DNA of 32,372 nt from an uncultured Duganella sp. Lineage in GTDB: Bacteria; Pseudomonadota; Gammaproteobacteria; Burkholderiales; Burkholderiaceae. This document shows, piece by piece, positions 8,548 through 16,430 of this stretch; position 1 is the stretch's first letter, and the number at the start of each line of letters is the position of its first letter. A program made the position numbers and the translations under genes. Location: the NCBI GenBank assembly GCA_946482335.1, contig CAMLRG010000043.1, positions 1 to 32,372 of the forward strand, given 5' to 3'. The notes beneath the pieces are model-generated. The model did not search any database. It saw only the letters and a program-made list of their open reading frames with translations, and was not told the DNA's origin.

Positions 8548-9129
8548 TCAGCGGCGGTAAGGGTTGTCGGGGCGGTGGTCGTAGCGGTTCGGGACGCCAT
8601 CGCCGTCGCGGTCGCGGTCATGGCGGTTTGGCACGCCATCGTTATCGCGGTCGTGGTCGTAGCGGTCCGGCACGCCGTCGCGGTCCCGGTCCCGATAGCG
8701 GTCGCGGTTGTAGTAGCGGCGGTCGTAGCCGTCATGGTAGCGGCGGTCGTAGCCGTCATAGTAGCGGTCGCGGTAGCTGTAGCTTGGGCCTTGCGCATAG
8801 TGCGGGCGGTTGTCGTAGACGACCCAGCCGCCTTCGCGCCAGCCCCACCCGTTGTCGACGCGCACCCATTCGGACGGGGTGTAGCGGTAGCCCGGGCGCT
8901 CGCGCAGCCAGTGGCCGGCCACCCAGACGTGGCGGTAGCCATCCCAGCGCCAGTAACCCGGCGCCCACACGTAACCGTGGCGCGGCGGCGGCAGGCTTTC
9001 AAAACGCAGTGGCGGCGGGGCGTTGCCGATCACCACGCTGAAGTCCACCTGGGCCAGCGCGGCGGTTGGCGCAATGGCGGCCACGCCAAGTGCCAGCGTG
9101 GCAGCAGCGATGAATTTCGATTGGAACAT
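8548..9129 (-). CDS. Secreted YXWGXW-repeat protein with Asp-rich TSP3-like repeats
   Basis: 193 residues. Signal peptide about 1-26 (ends ALAQ). Residues 45-100 carry the aromatic YXWGXW-type repeats (APGYWRWDGYRHVWVAGHW, then GWGWREGGWVVYD) found in short secreted proteobacterial proteins of unknown function. The C-terminal half is Arg/Asp/Tyr-rich. A 13-residue period of DRDGDGVPNRYD-type units occurs three times near 145-185, resembling the calcium-binding loops of thrombospondin type 3 repeats (DxDxDGxxDxxD). A calcium-stabilised envelope role is inferred. The start has a ribosome binding site (GGGAGA) and an extended -10 promoter upstream that also carries a motif shared with the glycine-zipper gene at 30258-30689. 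Confidence 0.82.
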   Translation of the reverse strand: MFQSKFIAAATLALGVAAIAPTAALAQVDFSVVIGNAPPPLRFESLPPPRHGYVWAPGYWRWDGYRHVWVAGHWLRERPGYRYTPSEWVRVDNGWGWREGGWVVYDNRPHYAQGPSYSYRDRYYDGYDRRYHDGYDRRYYNRDRYRDRDRDGVPDRYDHDRDNDGVPNRHDRDRDGDGVPNRYDHRPDNPYRR

Positions 9130-9161
9130 GGTTGGTCTCCCGGTGGTGATGCGCTGAGTTC

Positions 9162-9213
9162 AATATAGCAAGCGCCTGGCCGGGCGGATAAGCCTGATTC
9201 AGTTTCTTACAAA
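9162..9213 (-). promoter_or_regulatory. Extended -10 promoter with upstream TTTGTAAGAA site (YXWGXW gene)
   Basis: On the minus strand an extended -10 reads TGCTATATT (9162-9170), 33 bases before the ATG at 9129. The 10-mer TTTGTAAGAA lies at 9204-9213. The glycine-zipper gene has the identical 10-mer at the same distance from its start codon and its -10 box. The placement, roughly -50 to -60 from the expected transcript start, suits an activator of the OmpR type; GTAAG resembles half of a CpxR box. The site also overlaps any rightward promoter of the PBP gene. Confidence 0.5.
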
Positions 9214-9271
9214 TCATGGTCGCGCGTAACAATTGCCGGGATTTTTCCCGCGCCCCCGGCTAAAGCGCGGC

Positions 9272-12200
9272 ATGGAACCGATCTTTTCCCGGCTGCAGAG
9301 TTGGCGGCGTTCGCGCCGGCGGCGGCGCAACTTGCGCCTCGTTGAGGCTGAGGCAAGCGCGCTGCCGCGCCACGCGGCGCTGGCCTGCGCGGCAACTGTC
9401 GTGCTGGGCGCGGCCGGCGCCGCCGTCTTGTGGCGTCATGCCGGCAACCTGGCGGCGCAGGCCGATACCGGCGTTGCGCCGGCCGTCGCGGCGCTGCAAG
9501 CGGTGGCGCCGGGCCTGCAGTTCGCGGTGCCGGATGCGCCGGATGTGGCAGTGCAGGCTGTCGCGGGCGGGCGTTTGCTGGTCGCCAGCGGCCTGCACGC
9601 CGGCCCGGCGGTGCCGGTGGACCTGTGCAGCAAGCCCTTGCCATTACATGCCGGATACCGTTTTTCGGAGGTCGCGGGCCAGCCGGCGTTGCGCCATGCC
9701 CTGCTGGTGGGGGCCGACAGCGATGTCCCTGCGGTCACCGTGCTCGCCGAGGGCACGGCGTTGCGCGTGCGCTGGCGCGAACGGGGCGCCGCGGCCCAAT
9801 GGGTGGGCGACATGCCGGGTGCGGCGATGCGCTCGCTCGGCTGGCTGACCTGGCCGGGCGGTGCCCTGCGGCTGGAGCGGCGTGCCAGCACCGGGTGCGC
9901 GCAGGGCGAGATGCGCGTCACGCTGATGGGCGCGCGCGGCGCGGCCGACGCGCCTGGCCTGCCCGGTGGACGCCTGGGCGGGCGCGCGGCGGCCTTGGCC
10001 GAGGTGGTGGCGTTTCCCGCTGCCGGACCGGCGGTGGCGCTGCGGTTGCCGGCCGGGCGCTATGCCGTCCCGGCGCAGGCAGCCGCGCCGCGCGAGGATG
10101 AAGCATTGTTCCAGCGCGTGCTGGCGCGTGGCCTGCTGCGCATGGGCGACAATGGCTTGCTGGAGCTGGCCCCGCCGGACCTGGCGCAATGGCTGGCGGC
10201 GCCCGGCCCGATGCGTGCCGCGGAACTGGATGCCTGGCGCGGCCTGGCCCCCGACCGGGAGATGCGCGGCTTGCTGAAGCGGCTGTACCGGCAGGCCGAC
10301 GGCGCGTATGTGCGCCGGCAAGTCGACCTGTTCAACAGCGAGCGGCGTTTGCTGGCTTGGCGTTTGGGGACCAACGTCCCTGCCGGCACGTCCGTCACGC
10401 TCGAGGCGCCCGGTGGTGCCGCGATGGAACAGGCGGCCGAGATGCCGCCGGTCGCGGTGCGCCTGTTCGCCGATCTGCCGCAAGGCTGGCAGGCGTGGCA
10501 ACGGGCGGCGCATTGGACGGGGCAGGGCAGCGCGACGCTGGTGGTCCAGTTGCCGCGGCCGGCCAGCGGCAAGGACCGCATCGGGCTGCTGCTGGCCGGC
10601 GCGATCGCAGGCGGCAGCGGCACCCGGGGCGCAGGGCTGACGGCGCGGAATGCCTGCGATGGCGCCGCCTGCCGCGCACCGTCCGACGTCCAGGCCATCA
10701 TCCTGCGCCCCGAGCCCGGCGCGCGCCGTATCGCACTGCCGGTGGGGCCGATCGACGTGTCGTCCGCGCTGCACCCCGGCGACCAGGCTTACCGCCACAT
10801 CCGTCTCGCTGCCGATGGTTCGCTGCGTTGGTACGCGATTGCATCGACGGCTCCGCGCCGCGCCATTGCGGCCAGGGTGGGGTCCGGCGGCGGCGCCCTG
10901 GTCACCGACCGCGATGGTGTCCTGCTGTGGTCGGACGGTGCGCCAACGCCCGCTGCGCGGAAAGCAGGCTTGACGCCGCTGCTTGGCGTGGACCCCGCCC
11001 ACGTGTCGAGCCTGTCGGGCATGCTGGCGCGCGCGGCGCAGGTCGCGGGCCGCATGGCGCCGGCACGCTTGAGCATTTCCTTGCCGCTGCAAACGCTTGG
11101 CCAGGCGATCCTGGAGTGCCAGGGGCTGCGCGGCGGCAAGTGGGGGCAGGACCGTTGCGAAGGCGCGGGCCCGGCGCCGACGCAGCGCCGGGCCGGCTTG
11201 CTGGTGATGGACGCCGACCACGGCGACATCCTGCTGGCGGCAGGCGTGGGCGGACCGCAAGTCACGCCGGACAACTGGCGTGAGGCGCGCGACTTCGACC
11301 GCGCCAACCCTGCGCGCAGCGCGCTGCGGTTGCCGGCGTGGCAGCATGACGGCGGCGCCCACAGCAGTCCCGGTTCGGCCTTCAAGGTCGTCAGCGCGCT
11401 CGGGCTGGAAATGGCGGCGCGCCACGACCCGGTGCTGGACGCCATGCTGGGCGGCCTGCCGCTGCCGGCGCTGGACCAGCTTGCCCGCCAGCGCGGCTTC
11501 GCTTTCCGCAGCGATGCCGCCGCCTACCCCTACGATACGCAGGCTGCGCACATCACGAACTACCGCGAACAAAGCTTGCTGCGCCGCGCCGAATCCGGCC
11601 GCCTGGGCCTGGCCCAGGCGATGACCTACAGCGTCAACACCTGGTTCGCCTGGGCTGCGGAGCTGAGCGACCGGACCCTGCAAGGCTTACCCGCAGGCGG
11701 TGCGGCCGGCTTGCGGGCGCTGGAGCCGGGCGCGCTCGAAGCCCAGCGCCCGCTGGCCGCCGCTGCGCGTGCGCTGGGCTTCGGCACGGCCATGCGGCTG
11801 GACGGCGGCCTGCTGCCGGATGGCTTCCCCTGGCAGCGCTACGACGCGCTGCAATCGTCCGCCGCCCGCTTCGACCCGATCGACAGCCGCCACGAGTTGC
11901 GCCAGATGGCGATCGGCTTGCGCATGCAGGCAACGCCGTTGCAGATGGCCGTGGCGGCGGCGGCCATCGCATCGGGCAAGGCCCCGGTAGCGCGCCTGCT
12001 GCTGGCGCTCGGCGCGCGCGAATCGCAGCCGGCGAGGGACGACGCATTGCCGGTGCGCCTGGACCGCATCCGCAAGGGGATGAAGGGCGTGGTGGATGCC
12101 GGCACCGCGGCTGGCGCCTTCGGCGGGCCGGAACTGGCGGGCATCCGGCATGGCCTGTATGGCAAGACCGGCACCGCGCCAGTGAGCGAAGACGATGCGA

Positions 12201-12421
12201 CGGTCTGGTTCATGGGCTGGCTGGAACCTGGCAGCCTGCCGGGACAGCAACGTCGCCTGGCGTTCGCCGCCTTCGTCAGCCATTCGCAGCTGACCGGGGG
12301 CGCACACGCCGCACCCATCGTTGCGGCGCTGTTCAAGGCAATGGCGGCGCAGAGCGGTGAACAGAAGGGGAAATTGCCTTCAATCGCAGTAAATGGCTGG
12401 GCCGCAGCCATGACAAGATAA
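9272..12421 (+). CDS. Large membrane-anchored penicillin-binding transpeptidase
   Basis: 1049 residues from the ATG at 9272; an in-frame TTG at 9233 would add 13 residues. A basic N-terminus (WRRSRRRRR) precedes one membrane helix at about 35-54; the rest lies outside the membrane. All three active-site motifs of penicillin-binding transpeptidases are present: SxxK as SAFK (Ser702, Lys705), SxN as SVN (787-789) and KTG (965-967). The protein would cross-link peptidoglycan. It is far longer than PBP2 or FtsI (about 580-640); nearly 650 residues before the catalytic domain match no domain I recognise. No glycosyltransferase motifs were seen, so a class B type enzyme is likely, paired by inference with the SEDS protein at 26035-28506. 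First gene of the rightward cluster. Confidence 0.88.
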   Translation: MEPIFSRLQSWRRSRRRRRNLRLVEAEASALPRHAALACAATVVLGAAGAAVLWRHAGNLAAQADTGVAPAVAALQAVAPGLQFAVPDAPDVAVQAVAGGRLLVASGLHAGPAVPVDLCSKPLPLHAGYRFSEVAGQPALRHALLVGADSDVPAVTVLAEGTALRVRWRERGAAAQWVGDMPGAAMRSLGWLTWPGGALRLERRASTGCAQGEMRVTLMGARGAADAPGLPGGRLGGRAAALAEVVAFPAAGPAVALRLPAGRYAVPAQAAAPREDEALFQRVLARGLLRMGDNGLLELAPPDLAQWLAAPGPMRAAELDAWRGLAPDREMRGLLKRLYRQADGAYVRRQVDLFNSERRLLAWRLGTNVPAGTSVTLEAPGGAAMEQAAEMPPVAVRLFADLPQGWQAWQRAAHWTGQGSATLVVQLPRPASGKDRIGLLLAGAIAGGSGTRGAGLTARNACDGAACRAPSDVQAIILRPEPGARRIALPVGPIDVSSALHPGDQAYRHIRLAADGSLRWYAIASTAPRRAIAARVGSGGGALVTDRDGVLLWSDGAPTPAARKAGLTPLLGVDPAHVSSLSGMLARAAQVAGRMAPARLSISLPLQTLGQAILECQGLRGGKWGQDRCEGAGPAPTQRRAGLLVMDADHGDILLAAGVGGPQVTPDNWREARDFDRANPARSALRLPAWQHDGGAHSSPGSAFKVVSALGLEMAARHDPVLDAMLGGLPLPALDQLARQRGFAFRSDAAAYPYDTQAAHITNYREQSLLRRAESGRLGLAQAMTYSVNTWFAWAAELSDRTLQGLPAGGAAGLRALEPGALEAQRPLAAAARALGFGTAMRLDGGLLPDGFPWQRYDALQSSAARFDPIDSRHELRQMAIGLRMQATPLQMAVAAAAIASGKAPVARLLLALGARESQPARDDALPVRLDRIRKGMKGVVDAGTAAGAFGGPELAGIRHGLYGKTGTAPVSEDDATVWFMGWLEPGSLPGQQRRLAFAAFVSHSQLTGGAHAAPIVAALFKAMAAQSGEQKGKLPSIAVNGWAAAMTR

Positions 12422-12462
12422 GGAGGCGTGCAAGGGGCGCGCGACCAAGTTGACAGGATTGT

Positions 12463-13593
12463 ATGCGGCTGCCAGGAACCCGGTATCAGGAACACGGCTG
12501 GGAACACGTAAGAAAGCTGCTGGGGCACTGCTCGCTGCAGGCGTTCCGGCACTGCGATGCGGGACTTTTGCCCGACCCGTCGCGCGCGGCGGAATCGCTG
12601 GAATGGTATGTCGCCGCCACCGGCAGCTTGCTGCGCGACCATGCCCGGCGGGCGCGCGGCGAAGCGGCCGGCAATTCCTATGGCGACAGCGCGGCCGAAC
12701 TGGCCTTGGCCTTGCTCTACGAATTGCAGGCGCAGCCTGCCGACTGGGCTGCCTTCCTGGCCGCGCTGGCGTCGGAACACGCGCGGCAGGGCGCCTTCTG
12801 GCAGCAAGAGGCCGGGCAGGGCATGTTGCGCAAGAAGGTCAACGATATGTTCGCCGTCCTGCGCGACAAGGTCGACAGCGACAATTACCAGGCCGCCACC
12901 GGCCAGCCTTGCTCGCCCAACAAGATTTACACTTACCGCATGCTCGATACCGCCTGGCGCGAGATCGCGCAGCTGTTTGCCAACTGGGAGCACCACGCGG
13001 CCCAGGTCGGCGCGATCCTGGGCCGCGAATTGCGGGGTTTCCCGATCGAGGTGCGGCAGATGCGCACGATCGGTGATTGCCGGGCCGAGTGGCTGATACG
13101 CTGGAGCGAAACGCTGGAGCGCTTCGGCGGTGCGCCGGGGCCGCTGCACACCCGCTCCAAGCGCTTTGCCAGCTTGAAGAACCACCCCGCGCGGATCGCG
13201 GCCATGCTGGCCGAAATCGGCGACTATGAAGAGCTGTCCGCCAACCAGGACGGCGACTGGCAGCTGGACGAAGCGGAATCGCTGTCGTGGCTGGAGGATC
13301 TGTGGCGGGTGGCCGAGGAAGCCGAGCTTTCCCCATCCCCCCGCAAGACAAGCCTGGCTGCCCTGCAGGACGAGCCGCTGCCGGTCAGGATCGCGGTGTA
13401 CCAGTCGCTGCTTGGGCCGGCGGACGACAGCTACCCTGAAGACTGGCTGGAAGCGGGCAGCGGGGAATTGCCGCCGATGGCGCGGCTGGCGGAGCTGGCC
13501 GGCATTTCGGTGCCGACCCTGCGCAAGCGGCGCAACGAAACGATAGACAAACTGTATCTGGAACTGGGGGTGGCGGGTGAACGACATAACTGA
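12463..13593 (+). CDS. Uncharacterised protein with C-terminal sigma-region-4-like HTH
   Basis: 376 residues, not recognised as a named family. Mostly helical and soluble, without signal peptide or membrane segments. Residues about 338-367 (ARLAELAGISVPTLRKRRN) form a convincing helix-turn-helix like sigma factor region 4 or a LuxR-type reader head. The N-terminal two thirds could be a very divergent sigma region 2 or an unrelated helical domain. AGGA at 12454-12457 serves as a weak ribosome binding site. It lies 41 bases after the PBP gene and overlaps the next gene by 17 bases. Because the next product looks anti-sigma-like, I infer a transcription-controlling pair. The HTH is fairly clear; the sigma assignment is tentative. 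Confidence 0.7.
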   Translation: MRLPGTRYQEHGWEHVRKLLGHCSLQAFRHCDAGLLPDPSRAAESLEWYVAATGSLLRDHARRARGEAAGNSYGDSAAELALALLYELQAQPADWAAFLAALASEHARQGAFWQQEAGQGMLRKKVNDMFAVLRDKVDSDNYQAATGQPCSPNKIYTYRMLDTAWREIAQLFANWEHHAAQVGAILGRELRGFPIEVRQMRTIGDCRAEWLIRWSETLERFGGAPGPLHTRSKRFASLKNHPARIAAMLAEIGDYEELSANQDGDWQLDEAESLSWLEDLWRVAEEAELSPSPRKTSLAALQDEPLPVRIAVYQSLLGPADDSYPEDWLEAGSGELPPMARLAELAGISVPTLRKRRNETIDKLYLELGVAGERHN

Positions 13594-14131
13594 ACGCAGG
13601 CTGCAGGAAGCACTGTTGCTGCGCAGCCGCCCCGGTGAGGATGGATTGGTGCTGGACGACGGCGTGCTGCTGGCGGCGCTCGATGGCAGCCGGCCGCTTT
13701 CCGCACCACAGCTGGCGGCCTTGCAGTCCTCTCCCTTGACGCTGCGCCGCTTCCGCCACCTTGCGCTGGAGCGCAAGCGCGCGCAGGCGGCATTGGGCTG
13801 GCAGGGCAGCCGGGGCATGCTGCGGGCGGCTTCGTCGGGGACGGAGTTGTCGGTGCTGCACACCGACGATGGTTGCTGGTCGCTGCATTTCGTGCAGCAG
13901 GAGTCGGGCTGGCAGGTCATCCTGAAGCTGGAGGCGATGGCCGCTTTCGCGGCGCAACTGCTGCAGCGCAGGCCCCTGCTGCGCGTGACGGATGGCGGCG
14001 GGGCGGTGCTGCTGCAGGGACGGCTCGATTCGGATGGCGAATGCGAGCGGGACTGGCCGTTCGAACAGGCGCCCGTTGCGCATTTCCAGGCGCATGGGGC
14101 GACGTTCGCTGTGGAGCCTTTGGGGCCTTGA
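13577..14131 (+). CDS. Small protein with anti-sigma-like N-terminus
   Basis: 184 residues, GTG start at 13577 inside the end of the preceding gene (17-base overlap), which points to translational coupling. Residues 30-70 (LLAALDGSRPLSAPQLAAL then SSPLTLRRFRHLALER) have the look of anti-sigma N-terminal bundles, in which LLAYLDGELS...A.E..L..SP..R..L is typical, but without zinc-binding Cys/His. The C-terminal half is a predicted beta-rich domain (about 85-184, with ELSVLHTDDGCWSLHF). No membrane helix, so it would be cytoplasmic. I infer it binds the preceding HTH protein; its function is otherwise unknown. Confidence 0.65.
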   Translation: MNDITERRLQEALLLRSRPGEDGLVLDDGVLLAALDGSRPLSAPQLAALQSSPLTLRRFRHLALERKRAQAALGWQGSRGMLRAASSGTELSVLHTDDGCWSLHFVQQESGWQVILKLEAMAAFAAQLLQRRPLLRVTDGGGAVLLQGRLDSDGECERDWPFEQAPVAHFQAHGATFAVEPLGP

Positions 14132-14134
14132 CCG

Positions 14135-15292
14135 ATGGGGATACTGGCGCGCATGCGCGGCCTGGCCGCGTACGGTTCCGATGCTGGCGCACTGGATATG
14201 GCGGCGGGCCTTGGCACGTCCCTACTGGCCGTTCGCGCGGGCACCTCCGCGGTGGCGGGCGACGGCAGTGCGGTCGTCAATACGGCCGACGGCACGGCAT
14301 GGCTGGTGTCGGTGAGAACGATACGGTGCCAGGTGGCGCCCTTTGCGGCCGCGCCCGAAATCGGTTTGCGTATCGATTATTGCTTCGATCCCGGCGGCGA
14401 CCGGGCGCGCTTCGCCCTGCTGCTCGAGAGCGAGGCGGAACGGTCGCTGCCGACACATGCCGTTCAAGCCGCAATGCAGGATACGGTGCGGTCGGCCTTG
14501 CAGTGCGGTGCGGTCGAACTGCCGCCATGCACGTCGGACGAGGAATGGCATGCCTTCCGCGCCGGGCTGAATGAGCTGGTGTACACGCGCTTCGGGCTGG
14601 TGGTGGAAGATTGCATCCCGGTGGACTTGCACCCGGCGGTCGACTTTGCCGCGCAGCTGCTCGCCGCAACGGTGGTGGCCGCGGGCCCGTCGCGGGAGCC
14701 TGTGGGCCCGGATTGCGCGCCGCCCGGACGGATCCCATCGCAGCAGGCAGCGCACCGCGCGCAGCCGACGTCCGCAGCCCCGGGCGAGGGCTCGGACCGC
14801 CACCACGCTCCCTTGCCCGCCTGGCGCGCATGGGTGAATGCGGCAGACGTGCCTTTGCACGCATTGCGGGCGGCTGCGGCCAGCACGCAGCGCGGCGCTG
14901 CCAGCGACGATTCGCTGGCCATGCGCCGCCTGTTCCTCGAATTGCCCGCGCTGTCGGCCGGTTTCCGCGCCTTGCCGATGAAGGAGGGCGACGGCACGTT
15001 CGCGCCCATGCAGGACATCCTGCGGCGCTTGTCGTTGGCGGCGTTGGCGGTCAACACGATGCCAACGCTGGCCCTGGCCGCGCCAGGGCGCAAGCTGTCG
15101 CGCGAAACGCAGCAATTGCGCGCGCTGCACGCGGTGGCGGCGCAGTCCGCGCTGGATGAAGCGTGGGCCATGCTCGCTGCGATGCGCTGCGGCCCCGACG
15201 TGCTGCCCCTGGGCGACGTCGACCGCATCCTGGCCAACCTCGAATTCAGCCTGGCGCAACGCCGCGCCGCAGGCACGGAAAGCAAACCATGA
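14135..15292 (+). CDS. SPFH/band-7-like protein
   Basis: 385 residues, three bases after the previous stop and overlapping the next gene by four (ATGA). Residues about 50-185 resemble the SPFH core of the zinc-ribbon protein at 16431-18668. A beta-rich half is followed by a helical pattern LPTHAVQAAMQDTVRSAL then FRAGLNELVYTRFGLVVED, which parallels LQLHDLLAPSVRQLAAEFL then LNERLHSALRQRLAEFGLA in that protein. The gap between is of similar length. A Pro/Ala/His-rich linker (about 195-230) leads to a helical C-terminus. No membrane helix is evident. SPFH proteins form membrane-associated rings or scaffolds. The homology is by eye and needs a profile search; the alternative is an unrelated alpha/beta domain. 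Confidence 0.65.
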   Translation: MGILARMRGLAAYGSDAGALDMAAGLGTSLLAVRAGTSAVAGDGSAVVNTADGTAWLVSVRTIRCQVAPFAAAPEIGLRIDYCFDPGGDRARFALLLESEAERSLPTHAVQAAMQDTVRSALQCGAVELPPCTSDEEWHAFRAGLNELVYTRFGLVVEDCIPVDLHPAVDFAAQLLAATVVAAGPSREPVGPDCAPPGRIPSQQAAHRAQPTSAAPGEGSDRHHAPLPAWRAWVNAADVPLHALRAAAASTQRGAASDDSLAMRRLFLELPALSAGFRALPMKEGDGTFAPMQDILRRLSLAALAVNTMPTLALAAPGRKLSRETQQLRALHAVAAQSALDEAWAMLAAMRCGPDVLPLGDVDRILANLEFSLAQRRAAGTESKP

Positions 15293-16359
15293 ACACGATC
15301 GCCGATTGCCGCGCCATACTCGCCGACGGGCGCATTGCAACGGTTACGGCCAGCCGCCGGCCACGCGGCAATCGGGCCGAGGTGAAATGCGTGGTGCCCG
15401 CTGCACCGGCATTGGCCGAGGCAATGCAGGCCGCCGTGCGGCTGGCGCGCCTGACCGAAGCCAGCTTCGACAGCCGCGACCAGGTGGTGCTGGGCATCAA
15501 TCCCACACCGGCAGCCGGCGACCGCAACTGGGAGCTGGCTGCCGTCCTTGCCGACCGTATGGTGCGCGGCATCTGGCGCCCGGCATCGGCGCCGGTCACG
15601 GCCGCAGGGTGGTCGGACAATTGGCAGCAGGGCGCCGTGACGGGCGACCCGGGTCAAGCCTGGCACGCGTTGACGCGCAGCGAAGCGCCAAGCGGCGACA
15701 TCTGGCTGGGCGCCGCCGCCGACACGGCCGCATCCGCTGACGGTGCCCCCTGGGCTGCGCATACCATCAGCCACCTCGGCGCCCTGAGCGGCCAGCCGCA
15801 TCCCGCAGCGGGCGTATCGGCCGCGCGCGCCTGGTTTCCGCTGCATAGCGGCGGCATCAATGACACCCTGGCATGGGCGGAAGTCAGCATCCGGCCGCTG
15901 GCCCCGGGCGAGCCGCATGACGAGGAATCGACCATCGCAGCGCCCGGCCTCGACCTGGCGCTGCAGCAGTCCGTGCGCCAAACCCTGGCCGGCGCCCGCC
16001 ATTTCGACGGCAAAGGGCAGGGCCGCTGGAAAACCATGGTCCGGTTCGCGCCCGGCCGCTTCCATGGCGAGTCGTGGCAGTTCGCGCTGGTGATGGCCGA
16101 CCGCCTGGCGCGTGGCCGCGAATTCCCGCCGCGCGGCCGCATCATCGCCACCGGCAGCTCGAGTGCCTGGCATGCCGGCCGCGTCGAGCCGGTCGAAGGC
16201 CTGCAGCCCAAACTCGACCTGGTGCTGGCCCAGGCCCGCGCCGGCGACCGCGTCCTGCTGCCCCAGGCGTGGCAGGATGCGATCCCGGCCGGCTACCGCG
16301 ACGCGCTGCGGGCGAAAGGGGCCTCGGCGGCCTGCGTGGAAAGGCTCGGCTGGATATGA
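15289..16359 (+). CDS. Tandem Lon-protease-like (S16 fold) domain protein without AAA+ module
   Basis: 356 residues from the ATG at 15289, four-base overlap with the preceding gene. The C-terminal domain (about 240-356) follows the Lon proteolytic domain: GESWQFALVMADRL holds Ser262 where Lon has GPSAG, and GRVEPVEGLQPKLDLVLAQA matches Lon's GxVLPVGGLKEKLLAA, placing Lys308 at the catalytic lysine. Ser-Lys spacing is 46 residues versus 43 in E. coli Lon, and VLLP follows as expected. The N-terminal half repeats the fold (NWELAAVLADRMVRG at 80-94) with Asn80 instead of Ser, so it is probably inactive. No ATPase domain is attached. Its place between two SPFH proteins suggests a regulated protease or a peptide-binding derivative. 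Confidence 0.65.
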   Translation: MNTIADCRAILADGRIATVTASRRPRGNRAEVKCVVPAAPALAEAMQAAVRLARLTEASFDSRDQVVLGINPTPAAGDRNWELAAVLADRMVRGIWRPASAPVTAAGWSDNWQQGAVTGDPGQAWHALTRSEAPSGDIWLGAAADTAASADGAPWAAHTISHLGALSGQPHPAAGVSAARAWFPLHSGGINDTLAWAEVSIRPLAPGEPHDEESTIAAPGLDLALQQSVRQTLAGARHFDGKGQGRWKTMVRFAPGRFHGESWQFALVMADRLARGREFPPRGRIIATGSSSAWHAGRVEPVEGLQPKLDLVLAQARAGDRVLLPQAWQDAIPAGYRDALRAKGASAACVERLGWI

Positions 16360-16389
16360 ATCGTGCGCAAAGCGACAACATGATGCCCC

Positions 16390-16398
16390 TGCTACAAT
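16390..16398 (+). promoter_or_regulatory. Candidate extended -10 promoter for the SPFH-kinase pair
   Basis: TGCTACAAT is a good extended -10 element, 33 bases before the ATG at 16431, in the 71-base gap after the Lon-like gene. No clear -35 box precedes it. A strong ribosome binding site (AAGGAG, 16420-16425) follows. The two genes downstream may therefore be transcribed separately from the PBP operon. Confidence 0.45.
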
Positions 16399-16430
16399 CA
16401 ACGGGCGCTGGGTCAAACAAGGAGTAGGAA

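Noticed and set aside
8445..9002. N-terminal extension of the RNase H-like protein
   Set aside because: The added sequence is almost only Thr, Ala and Met and overlaps the YXWGXW gene on the same strand in another frame; the ATG at 8444 gives a full-length domain.
9644..11683. A 679-residue minus-strand reading frame inside the PBP gene
   Set aside because: Arg/Gln/Ala/His-rich low-complexity translation with no domain, fully antisense to a gene carrying three catalytic motifs.
12450..12455. Perfect TTGACA -35 box before the HTH gene
   Set aside because: No -10-like hexamer at 15-19 bases downstream, and the position lies just before the start codon, so it is likely chance.
11839..14295. 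An 818-residue minus-strand reading frame
   Set aside because: It runs antisense across the end of the PBP gene and two further well-supported genes, has Arg/Ala/Pro/Ser-rich composition without motifs, and reflects the GC bias of the opposite strand.
14464..16416. A 650-residue minus-strand reading frame
   Set aside because: Spans two coupled plus-strand genes with ATGA overlap; composition is shadow-like.
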